Shown here one piece after another: positions 1-5,611 of a stretch of 5,611 bases of DNA (the first letter of the stretch is position 1; the number at the start of each line of letters is the position of its first letter). This DNA is from Chloroflexota bacterium (lineage in GTDB: Bacteria; Chloroflexota; Limnocylindria; P2-11E). The notes beneath the pieces are model-generated. The model was not told where the DNA came from, made no database searches, and saw only the letters and a program-made list of their open reading frames with translations. The position numbers were made by a program, and so were the translations under genes. Where the stretch lies: NCBI GenBank assembly GCA_016875665.1, contig VGPA01000098.1:1-5611 (forward strand). The letters run 5' to 3'.

Positions 1-2192
1 GCCCCGGCGGCGGCACCGCGCACGCGGGGCGGCGCGCCGAGGAGGAACTCGCGCACCGCGCGGAACGGACCCTCGCCCCGGAAGCCGCTCTCAAGAACGT
101 GCTGCGCCGCGGCGCGGAGCGCCTTGCGCTGCTCGGCGTCGTTGCGCGGCGGCTCGCTGATGATCGCCCGCGGGATGTCGCGGCTCGGCCCCTGCTTCAG
201 CTCGATCAGGCCCCGCACGCTGTCGAGCGCCGTGACGTCCCCGGCCTCCTTGGTGGTGGCCGGGTCGAACGCCTTGTCGTCCACGTCGAACTTATGCTCC
301 TGATGCTCGAAGCGGAATTCGCGCACCCGCGACTTCTTCTCCGGGCGCTCCTTCCCTGTGGGCACCAGGCCCGCGATCGACCCGCTCTCCTCGAAGAGCT
401 CCTCGTCCGTCATGCCCAGGCGGCGGAAGTGCTCCCACCACTGCGGGCGGGCCTCCCGCCGGTGCCATGACAGGAGCGCGGCGAGGAGCCTGCGGGCGCG
501 CTGCTCCGGATCATCTGCGGTCCGATCCTCGGGCAGTCCGGTGCGGAGGTGGCTGATCAGCCCCGCGCTCTCGGCGTCCTCCTTGCGCTGCGCATCGCTT
601 GGGTCGCCGTCCGCCGGCGCCGGGCGCGCGATGGGACCGAGGCGCCGCTCGGCGTCGGCGCGCCGCGCTTCCAGCCAGCCGCGGAGGAGCGCCGTCGAGA
701 CGCAGTCCTCCTCGTTGTACGCGCGGATCTGCTCGAGCCGCCCCGGGTCCTGGTCCCGGACCCACTCCTCGTACGCGACCACGCTGCCGCCCGCTTCCTT
801 GATGTCCGCCGTGCGCTTGGCCATGTAGAGCGGCTCGAGCTTCTTGATCGAGTACGACTCCGTGCCGATGAGCAGCGCCTGCCGCACCACCTGGTGCAGG
901 TCCACGAGCGCCTCGCCGCGGAGCAGCCGGTCGACCTCCATCTCGCGCGTCCCGTGGCGCTGCGCGAGGCGCGAGAGCGCGGTCCGCTCGTACGACGCGT
1001 AGTGGTAGACGTGCATCGCGGGGTCCGCGTCGAGCCGCGCGACGAGGAAGTCCACCGCGTCCTCGAACGCGCGCTTCTCCCCCGGGCGGTCGTGGCCCCA
1101 GAACGCAGTGAAGCGATGGCCGCCGCCATCCTCCGTGACGAGCCCGAAGAGATACTCGAGCCCGCCGGGGTCGTCCTCGCTCGCGTCGTCCACGAAGAAC
1201 GGGTCGCCCTCCATGTCGACGAACACGTCGCCGGAGGACGGCGCGGGCAGGAGCGCGAAGCCGCGGCGCGGCTCCAGCGGGAGCTCCTCGTACGGGATCC
1301 GCCCGGACTCGCGACGCTCAACCTGGAGCCGTGCCTGCGCGCGAAGCCGCCCGAGCGTCGCGTCCCCGATCCGGGGGACGTGGGCGATCGCACTCGCCCC
1401 GAGGGCGGCGACCGTCGCGACGCCCGCGGCCGCGAGCTTTCGCGCCTGCTCGCCGCGGAGGTTCGCGACGAGCGTGAGGTGGTCGTCGGCGCGCCTGCGC
1501 GCGTCGCACACTTCGGCCCAGCGGCACGTGCCGCAGTGCTCCACTGCGTCCGGGTAGGTGGCCGCGTCGCCCGCGGCGAGCGCGCGCTCGAAGCGGGCCT
1601 TCACCGTGCGGTAGTACGCGCCGACCTGGCCCAGCGGCACCGTCTGACGCTTGTTGTCTCCGGTGATCACGTGGATCCGCTCCACCGGCGCGGCCTGGAC
1701 GCGAGCCACGTGCTCGGCGTACGAGGCGAGCTGGACCACGGCCGAGGCGCGCACGCTTCGGGCGAGCTTGGTGTCGGCGACCTCGTACGACCACGCGCCG
1801 AGCGCGCTCGGGCGCTCCACGCGCTCAAGGAAGTCGGCGTAGCCGAGCCAGCGGCCATCGAAGAAGGCGGCCTGGTAGATGACGTCGGGGCCGTCGCCCA
1901 TCGCCGCCACCGTGCGCTCGTGCGCCTCACGCAGCCCGGCGAGCGTGAACGCCCCGTGCTCCGGCCGCGTGATCTCGACGACGCGCGCACCGGACGCGCG
2001 CCGGCGGGCGAGCTCCCGCGCCTCGTGGTCGAGGCCACGCTCGGCGAGGAGGTCGAGCTGCGCGTCGGCGCGCACCGGCCGGGCAGTCTCGCCGCGCGTG
2101 ACGCTCACCTCGAGCCGGGTGAGGTGCTCGCAATACAGGTGGCCGACGAGGTCGGAGGGGCTGAGGACGAGCTGGCCCTCGACGACCTGCAC
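1..2192 (-). CDS. TM0106-family RecB-like nuclease / RNase H-like exonuclease, N-terminal 730 residues of a probable nuclease-helicase (partial)
   Basis: The minus-strand frame is open from a GTG at 2192 to the window edge; no other start lies between it and an in-frame upstream stop. The N-terminus reads LSPSDLVGHLYCEHLTRLE, a hallmark of the TM0106 RecB-like nuclease family (TIGR03491). Visible RecB-type residues are D120 (GYADF), D140 and K142 (EVADTK) and Q154-x3-Y158. C21 plus C220-x2-C223-x5-C229 form the four-cysteine pattern that holds an Fe-S cluster in Cas4, AddB and Dna2 nucleases. A second domain at about 320-510 matches RNase_H_2/YprB: D326-x-E328 (DMEGD), YHYASYE 396-402, D431, GTESYSIKKLE 443-453 and YNEED 492-496. 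Residues 511-730 (WW at 585-586, then a charged linker) match the part that precedes the superfamily 1 helicase core in this family; Walker A is not in the window. The likely role is DNA end processing or repair, possibly defence. The substrate is unknown. The family assignment is strong; the helicase half is inferred. Confidence 0.9.
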   Translation of the reverse strand, partial: MQVVEGQLVLSPSDLVGHLYCEHLTRLEVSVTRGETARPVRADAQLDLLAERGLDHEARELARRRASGARVVEITRPEHGAFTLAGLREAHERTVAAMGDGPDVIYQAAFFDGRWLGYADFLERVERPSALGAWSYEVADTKLARSVRASAVVQLASYAEHVARVQAAPVERIHVITGDNKRQTVPLGQVGAYYRTVKARFERALAAGDAATYPDAVEHCGTCRWAEVCDARRRADDHLTLVANLRGEQARKLAAAGVATVAALGASAIAHVPRIGDATLGRLRAQARLQVERRESGRIPYEELPLEPRRGFALLPAPSSGDVFVDMEGDPFFVDDASEDDPGGLEYLFGLVTEDGGGHRFTAFWGHDRPGEKRAFEDAVDFLVARLDADPAMHVYHYASYERTALSRLAQRHGTREMEVDRLLRGEALVDLHQVVRQALLIGTESYSIKKLEPLYMAKRTADIKEAGGSVVAYEEWVRDQDPGRLEQIRAYNEEDCVSTALLRGWLEARRADAERRLGPIARPAPADGDPSDAQRKEDAESAGLISHLRTGLPEDRTADDPEQRARRLLAALLSWHRREARPQWWEHFRRLGMTDEELFEESGSIAGLVPTGKERPEKKSRVREFRFEHQEHKFDVDDKAFDPATTKEAGDVTALDSVRGLIELKQGPSRDIPRAIISEPPRNDAEQRKALRAAAQHVLESGFRGEGPFRAVREFLLGAPPRVRGAAAG

Positions 2193-2199
2193 GTCGGCG

Positions 2200-2205
2200 A
2201 TCCTA
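2200..2205 (-). promoter_or_regulatory. Possible -10 hexamer of the nuclease-helicase gene
   Basis: Read on the minus strand this is TAGGAT, which keeps the key T, A and final A, T of a TATAAT box. It lies 7 nt before the GTG start, so transcription would begin at or beside the start codon. No TTGACA-like -35 is visible at the usual distance. The alternative reading is a weak ribosome site, because GGTAGG overlaps the same bases. A hexamer this short can occur by chance. Confidence 0.3.
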
Positions 2206-2234
2206 CCGCCACGCGTCCCACGCCTCTCCTGTCA

Positions 2235-2264
2235 TGTACGGAATGACGTACAGGCAGATGTACA
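2235..2264. promoter_or_regulatory. Probable toxin-antitoxin operator: three GTAC boxes at 12-bp spacing
   Basis: Three boxes, TGTACG (2235-2240), CGTACA (2247-2252) and TGTACA (2259-2264), have GTAC cores centred exactly 12 bp apart. The first two also form a perfect 6-bp inverted repeat with a 6-bp spacer, and the third is itself a palindrome. The Escherichia coli yefM-yoeB operator is known to use TGTACA palindromes about 12 bp centre to centre, bound by the antitoxin-toxin complex. This site lies just upstream of a Phd/YefM-like antitoxin start, so autorepression by the encoded pair is the natural inference. It also sits in the shared divergent region, upstream of the minus-strand nuclease-helicase gene. 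Confidence 0.7.
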
Positions 2265-2266
2265 CT
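2261..2266 (+). promoter_or_regulatory. Possible -10 hexamer of the toxin-antitoxin operon
   Basis: TACACT fits the TAnnnT pattern and ends 6 nt before ATG 2273, which would give a leaderless or nearly leaderless mRNA. It overlaps the third operator box, so a bound repressor would block RNA polymerase. No Shine-Dalgarno sequence precedes ATG 2273, which fits leaderless initiation. No convincing -35 is seen. Confidence 0.35.
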
Positions 2267-2272
2267 CGGGCG

Positions 2273-2587
2273 ATGGCCGAGGAGTTCACGACCGTCGCCC
2301 GCCTCCGGGCTGAGCTCGCCACGGTGCTGACGAAGCTCGCAAGGGGTGGACGTCCTCTGTACGTGATGCAGCGTGGCCAGCCGCGGGCGGTGCTTCTGGA
2401 CGTCGAGCGCTACCGGGCGCTCATGGAGCAGCTCGAGTACCTGGATGACTCGCTCGAGGCGGTGCTTGGCCGCGAGCGGCGGCGCGCCGGGGAGCCGTCG
2501 CGGCCCCTTGCCGACGTGCTGCGCGATCTGAGCGCGAAGCAACCGCGCCGTAAGGCCGTCCGCAAGACCCGTGCCGTATCTCGTTGA
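2273..2587 (+). CDS. Phd/YefM-family antitoxin of a type II toxin-antitoxin pair
   Basis: This is a 104-residue protein. Its N-terminal half (about residues 5-50) has the Phd/YefM fold pattern: a short opening strand and helix (TVARLRAELATVLTKLARG), the strand RPLYVMQRGQPRAVLLDVE and then ERYRALMEQL. The N-terminal domain should dimerise and bind the operator; the rest should wrap and neutralise the toxin. The last 17 or so residues are strongly basic, and their end is encoded in the 17-nt overlap with the toxin gene. In-frame ATGs at 2234, 2243 and 2258 would add residues encoded by the operator itself, so ATG 2273 is preferred. The protein should act as both antidote and autorepressor. Family assignment is by motif and by the RelE-like partner; the precise subfamily is not resolved. 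Confidence 0.85.
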   Translation: MAEEFTTVARLRAELATVLTKLARGGRPLYVMQRGQPRAVLLDVERYRALMEQLEYLDDSLEAVLGRERRRAGEPSRPLADVLRDLSAKQPRRKAVRKTRAVSR

Positions 2588-2837
2588 GCTGCAGCGGAGC
2601 GCGGAGCGCGATCTTCTTCGCCTGAGCCCAACGCTCCGCGCGCGGGTACTCGATCGTGTCGGCATGCTCGCCGCGGAGCCGCGGCCCGCCGGCAGCCTGC
2701 GGCTCGCCGGGGTTTCGGGCGCCTTCCGACTCCGTGTCGGCGACCACCGCGTCGTGTACGAGGTCGACGACCAGGCGCAAGTCGTCGTGGTGACGCGCGT
2801 TCGGCACCGGCGGGAGGTCTATCGCGACCTGCGCTGA
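2571..2837 (+). CDS. RelE/ParE-superfamily toxin
   Basis: This is an 88-residue protein starting at a GTG inside the end of the antitoxin gene. The overlap of 17 nt and the lack of a nearby Shine-Dalgarno point to translational coupling. The layout is typical of RelE: an opening strand (PYLVEL), two helices (SAERDLLRL, then LRARVLDRVGMLAAEP), the LRLAGVSGAFRLRVGDHRVVYEV strands and the end VRHRREVYRDLR. R53, R60, the R78-R81 cluster and Y84 lie where RelE-type mRNA interferases carry catalytic or RNA-binding arginines and tyrosine. This suggests ribosome-dependent mRNA cleavage rather than the gyrase poisoning of ParE, but family membership alone does not settle that. The gene is full length and shows no damage. 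Confidence 0.88.
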   Translation: MPYLVELQRSAERDLLRLSPTLRARVLDRVGMLAAEPRPAGSLRLAGVSGAFRLRVGDHRVVYEVDDQAQVVVVTRVRHRREVYRDLR

Positions 2838-2861
2838 ACCGAACGCCTTGCCCCGGCGTTG

Positions 2862-2870
2862 TATAAGGAG
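2862..2870 (+). promoter_or_regulatory. Overlapping -10-like and Shine-Dalgarno-like signals before the MNT-HEPN gene
   Basis: TATAAG (2862-2867) matches the -10 consensus at five of six bases and ends 5 nt before ATG 2873. AAGGAG (2865-2870) is a strong anti-16S match but leaves only 2 nt to the ATG, shorter than usual. Both readings support ATG 2873 as the start. The first implies a separate, leaderless transcript; the second implies translation from the upstream toxin-antitoxin mRNA. No -35 box is obvious. Confidence 0.45.
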
Positions 2871-2872
2871 TC

Positions 2873-3718
2873 ATGGACCTCTTCGAAAAGCAGGCGCAGG
2901 TCCAGTCGCTCTTCCAGACCTCACCGGTCGACGCCGCCTACGCCTCGGGCCGCGGCAGCAAGCTCGCCAGCGGGTACTCGGATATGGACGTCGCCGTCCT
3001 GCTCCTGGACAAGGTCAGAGCGGACGAGTTCCTCGAGTACCAGCTCTTCCTGACGAGCGAGCTGGCCAAGGCGCTCGAGACGAGCGACCTCGACGTGCTC
3101 ATCCTGAACCGCGCGTCGCTGCTCCAGCGGGCCAACATCATCCGCTCGTGGTCGCTCCTCTATCAAAAAGACCAGCGGCGGCGGGTTCGGTTCGAGGCGC
3201 GCGCGGCGATGGAGTTCCTGGAGTTCCAGAAGTTCGACGTGCTCCAGTCCAAGGCGCTCGCCGAGCGGATGCAGGGCGACCGTTTCGCGATCGACGAGGA
3301 GTACGTGCGCGGACTTATCTCGCGCCTCCGCGAGTACGCGACGATGCTGCGCGACCTCAAGGGCATCGAGCGGGACAAGTTCACGGCGGACCCAAAGCTG
3401 TACGGCCTCGGCCAGTGGTGGCTGCACGAGGCGGTGGAGCTGCTCTTCGGCACGGGCGCCTACCTGATCATGGCGCTCGCGCTGCGCAAGCCGGAGGCGT
3501 ACCACGACATCCTCGACACGCTCGCCGGGCGGGGGATCATCGACCGCGCGCTCGCCTATCGCCTGGAGCACCTCGCCGACGTGCGCAACCTGCTCGCGTA
3601 CGACCGCGACCAGACGAGCGTGGAGGACGTCCAAGAGATCGTGGCCTCGCGCATCGAGGACCTGGGCACCTTCGCGGATCAGGTGGAGCGCTTCCTGGAA
3701 GGCGGCCGCCCCGCGTAG
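2873..3718 (+). CDS. Single-chain MNT nucleotidyltransferase-HEPN (MntA-HepT-like) fusion protein with degenerate RNase motif
   Basis: This is a 281-residue protein with two domains. Residues 1-79 are a minimal nucleotidyltransferase of the DNA polymerase beta fold: G28-S29, then SD37-M-D39 (GSKLASGYSDMDVAVLL), with a third acidic residue at D72 or D74 (SDLDVLIL). A helical extension (about 80-135, including LLYQKD and VRFEARAAMEFLEF) is typical of MntA-like proteins. Residues about 140-277 match HepT/DUF86 HEPN helices, ending in the motif helix DVRNLLAYDRDQ. HepT RNases normally read R-x4-H-x-Y there. Here R238 and N239 remain, but the histidine position is Y243 and the tyrosine position is R245. 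In type VII systems MntA AMPylates a tyrosine of HepT to silence it, and the two are usually separate genes. This chain keeps the transferase residues but probably lacks canonical RNase activity. It follows a RelE-type pair by 35 bp and precedes purL by 19 bp. Confidence 0.87.
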   Translation: MDLFEKQAQVQSLFQTSPVDAAYASGRGSKLASGYSDMDVAVLLLDKVRADEFLEYQLFLTSELAKALETSDLDVLILNRASLLQRANIIRSWSLLYQKDQRRRVRFEARAAMEFLEFQKFDVLQSKALAERMQGDRFAIDEEYVRGLISRLREYATMLRDLKGIERDKFTADPKLYGLGQWWLHEAVELLFGTGAYLIMALALRKPEAYHDILDTLAGRGIIDRALAYRLEHLADVRNLLAYDRDQTSVEDVQEIVASRIEDLGTFADQVERFLEGGRPA

Positions 3719-3726
3719 CGGTTAAC

Positions 3727-3768
3727 ATGGCGCCCTCTTGGGGACGCAATCGGCTCGGCCCGATCTGA
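3727..3768 (+). other. Possible 13-codon leader ORF, or sign of a one-base error, at the purL start
   Basis: ATG 3727 opens a short frame (MAPSWGRNRLGPI, stop 3766-3768) that overlaps the first codons of purL in another frame. It has no clear ribosome site. If the GGGG run at 3740-3743 were one G longer, this ATG would run directly into the PurL frame and give a more ordinary start. Three readings are possible: an upstream ORF, a base-call error, or chance. Confidence 0.2.
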
Positions 3769-5611
3769 ACATCCCCCGAGAGGTCGGCCTGACCGACCAC
3801 GAAGCGGATCTGGTCCGCAAGCGCCTCGACGCCGAGCCCAACCCGCTGGAGTGGGCCATGTTCGGCGCGATGTGGAGCGAGCACTGCGCGTACAAGCACA
3901 GCCGCCGGCTCCTGAAGACGCTCCCCACCACGGGCGCGCGCGTCGCGCTCGGCCCGGGCGAGAACGCGGGCGCGATCGACCTGGGCGACGGCCTGCTCTG
4001 CGCGTTCAAGGTCGAGTCGCACAACCACCCCTCGGCGGTCGAGCCCTACCAGGGCGCGGCGACGGGCGTGGGCGGCATCCTGCGCGACGTCTTCGCCATG
4101 GGCGCGTGGCCGATCGCGATCCTCGACGGGCTGTGCTTCGGTGACCCGTCGCTGCCGCGCACGCGCTCGCTGGTGAAGGGCGTCGTGGGCGGCATCTCCT
4201 TCTACGGCAACTGCGTCGGCATCCCTAACGTGGGCGGCCACGTCTCGTTCGAGCCGACGTACAACGAGAACCCGCTGGTGAACGCGATGTGCGTGGGCCT
4301 GGTCACGCGCGACAAGCTCGCCTCCGCGGCGACGGCGAAGGCGGGCAGCGCGGTGTACCTGGTGGGCTCCGACACCGGCCGCGACGGCATCGCCGGCGCG
4401 TCGCTGCTCGCCTCGTTCGAGCTCGGCACGCAGGACGACGCCAAGCGCCCCTCGGTGCAGGTGGGCAACCCGTTCCTCGAGAAGCTGCTGATGGAGGCGA
4501 CGCTCGAGCTGGTGCAGTCGGGCGCGGTCGAGGCGGTGCAGGACCTCGGCGCCGCGGGCCTGACCTGCGCCACGAGCGAGGTGGCCGCGCGCTCCAAGGT
4601 GGGCATGCGCGTGGACCTGGACAAGGTGCCGCGCCGCGCCACCGGGATGCTGCCGTTCGAGGTGATGCTCTCGGAGTCGCAGGAGCGGATGCTCGTCATC
4701 GCGAAGCCCGGCCGCGAGGCGGAGGTGGAGCGGGTCTTCGCGCACTGGGAGCTGCACGGCGCGCGCATCGGCGTGACCACCGCCGAGCCGGTGCTCGAGA
4801 TCGTCTCGGAGGGCAAGGTCGTCGCGTCGCTGCCGCCGGCCGCGCTCGCCGACGACGCGCCGGCCTACGACCTCGCGGCCGCGGTCGCGTCGTTCACGCC
4901 CCCCGCCCCGTCGAAGGAGCCGGACCTCAGCGAGCCGGTGAAGGTGTCGAGCGAGCTGCTCGCGCTCCTGGGCTCCCCCGCGGTCGCGTCGCGCAAGATC
5001 CTCTACCGCACCTACGACTCGATGGTCGGCACGAACACGGTCATCGGCCCCGGCGCCGACGGCGCGGTGCTGCGCATCAAGGGCCGGCCCGACGGCATCG
5101 GCGTCTCGCTCGACGCGCAGCCGCGCGTCGCGGCGCTCGACCCGTACGTGGGCGGCGCGGCCGCGGTGGCGGAGGCCACGCGCAACCTCGTGGTCGCCGG
5201 CGTCGAGCCGCTCGCTATCACCGATTGCCTCAACCTCGGCAACCCGGAGAAGCCGGAGGGTGCGTGGCGCCTCGCGCGCACCATCGAGGGCATCGGCGCG
5301 GCGTGCCGGGCCCTGGGGACGCCGATCGTGTCGGGCAACGTGTCCCTGTACAACTCGATCCGCGTTGCGCCGGACCCGGCTTCGCCGGGTGCCGGCGAGC
5401 CCCAATCAAAAGACATCTGGCCGACGGCCATGGTCGGCGCGGTCGGCCGGATCGCCGACGTGACCACGCGGCTCCAGCCGCGCACCGGCGAGGCGGGCGA
5501 CGTCGTCCTGCTCGCGGGCTCGGCCGACGTCCGCCTCGGCGCGTCGGCGTACGGCGCGATGCGCGGGGTGCACGCGGGTGCGCCGGCGATCGACCTCGAG
5601 CTCGAGGTCCG
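3738..5611 (+). CDS. purL: Phosphoribosylformylglycinamidine synthase subunit PurL, short form (partial, 3' end missing)
   Basis: The window holds 624 codons of a protein usually about 740 residues long. PurL makes FGAM from FGAR and ATP, using ammonia supplied by PurQ with PurS, in cytoplasmic purine synthesis. Numbered from the TTG at 3738, the ATP-site signatures are WSEHCAYKHS with H49, PTTG with GPGENAG at 63-78, and ESHNHPS with H95, H97 and then GAATGVGG. Other family blocks are FYGNCVGIPNVGG, SVQVGNPFLEKLL, VQDLGAAGLTCATSE, GMLPFEVMLSESQERML, DPYVGGAAAVAEATRN, ITDCLNLGNPEKPEG and VSGNVSLYN. TTG 3738 is the only usual start between an in-frame stop (TAA 3723-3725) and the conserved EVGLTDHEADLV, and it has no clear Shine-Dalgarno. 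Residues about 541-559 carry an extra segment not expected in the family. It may be read through from the upstream gene. Confidence 0.95.
   Translation, partial: MGTQSARPDLNIPREVGLTDHEADLVRKRLDAEPNPLEWAMFGAMWSEHCAYKHSRRLLKTLPTTGARVALGPGENAGAIDLGDGLLCAFKVESHNHPSAVEPYQGAATGVGGILRDVFAMGAWPIAILDGLCFGDPSLPRTRSLVKGVVGGISFYGNCVGIPNVGGHVSFEPTYNENPLVNAMCVGLVTRDKLASAATAKAGSAVYLVGSDTGRDGIAGASLLASFELGTQDDAKRPSVQVGNPFLEKLLMEATLELVQSGAVEAVQDLGAAGLTCATSEVAARSKVGMRVDLDKVPRRATGMLPFEVMLSESQERMLVIAKPGREAEVERVFAHWELHGARIGVTTAEPVLEIVSEGKVVASLPPAALADDAPAYDLAAAVASFTPPAPSKEPDLSEPVKVSSELLALLGSPAVASRKILYRTYDSMVGTNTVIGPGADGAVLRIKGRPDGIGVSLDAQPRVAALDPYVGGAAAVAEATRNLVVAGVEPLAITDCLNLGNPEKPEGAWRLARTIEGIGAACRALGTPIVSGNVSLYNSIRVAPDPASPGAGEPQSKDIWPTAMVGAVGRIADVTTRLQPRTGEAGDVVLLAGSADVRLGASAYGAMRGVHAGAPAIDLELEV
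5368..5397. repeat. Strong hairpin inside purL, within a lineage-specific insertion
   Basis: The core ACCCGGC-TTC-GCCGGGT (5374-5390) is a perfect 7-bp stem with a 3-nt loop. It extends by CGCCGG (5368-5373) pairing with CCGGCG (5392-5397), with one unpaired G at 5391, giving about 13 paired positions. It encodes part of the PurL stretch APDPASPGAGEP. There is no following T-run, so it is not a terminator. A palindromic insertion that keeps the reading frame is one explanation; chance in GC-rich DNA is another. Confidence 0.55.

Noticed and set aside
549..2246. A 565-codon plus-strand open frame across the nuclease gene
   Set aside because: It is codon-for-codon antisense to the TM0106 nuclease frame, which carries clear family motifs. 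Its product is Arg/Ala/Val/Glu/Leu-rich with no recognisable domain, as expected for a shadow in GC-rich DNA.
2234..2272. Longer antitoxin N-terminus from ATG 2234, 2243 or 2258
   Set aside because: These starts would place the operator palindromes inside the coding region and add residues unlike Phd/YefM N-termini. ATG 2273 begins directly before the conserved fold and follows a -10-like hexamer.
2359..2760. Further TGTACG boxes at 2359-2364 and 2755-2760
   Set aside because: They lie inside the antitoxin and toxin coding sequences, encode conserved valine/tyrosine codons, and are isolated rather than phased.
3701..3710. GGCGGCCGCC palindrome at the end of the MNT-HEPN gene as a terminator
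   Set aside because: It is a loop-less palindrome inside the coding sequence with no T-run after it.
2848..3768. A 306-codon plus-strand frame overlapping the MNT-HEPN gene
   Set aside because: The product is Arg/Pro/Gly-rich low-complexity sequence and is offset from the frame that contains both domain signatures and a placed start signal.
3537..5405. A 622-codon minus-strand open frame across purL
   Set aside because: The plus strand encodes unmistakable PurL blocks throughout. The antisense product is a repetitive Arg/Ala/His/Val sequence without motifs.

Overview
The window is very GC-rich, almost fully coding bacterial DNA. It holds five protein genes, two of them cut by the window edges. 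The likely source is a high-GC bacterium of the Actinomycetota, Chloroflexota or a related candidate phylum. This rests on three things: the short stand-alone PurL, the TM0106-type nuclease-helicase, and starts that look leaderless. The sequence alone does not allow a closer assignment.

Layout: (1) On the minus strand, from 2192 off the left edge, is the first 730 residues of a large TM0106-family protein. It has a RecB-like PD-(D/E)XK nuclease with a four-cysteine (probably Fe-S) signature, then an RNase H-like/DEDDy exonuclease domain, then the linker that normally precedes a superfamily 1 helicase, which should lie outside the window. (2) An 80-bp divergent intergenic region (2193-2272) contains three GTAC-centred operator boxes spaced exactly 12 bp apart. 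(3) On the plus strand is a type II toxin-antitoxin pair: a Phd/YefM-like antitoxin (2273-2587) overlapping by 17 nt a RelE/ParE-like toxin (2571-2837). (4) 35 bp further on is a 281-residue single-chain protein (2873-3718) that joins a MNT (MntA-like) nucleotidyltransferase to a HEPN/HepT (DUF86) domain. The two halves correspond to the two proteins of a type VII toxin-antitoxin system. The nucleotidyltransferase residues are intact, but the RX4HXY RNase motif of the HEPN half is degenerate. (5) 19 bp after that is the housekeeping gene purL (3738 off the right edge), with a probable TTG start and a small hairpin-encoding insertion late in the gene.

Together, 1-3718 looks like a small genome-maintenance, defence or toxin-antitoxin cluster abutting a conserved purine biosynthesis gene. 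The Phd-RelE repressor would be expected to act on its own promoter and, since the operator is shared, could also affect the divergent nuclease-helicase gene. The most unusual items are the MNT-HEPN fusion with a lost catalytic histidine and the phased three-box operator. No RNA genes, insertion sequences, CRISPR arrays or clear rho-independent terminators were seen.
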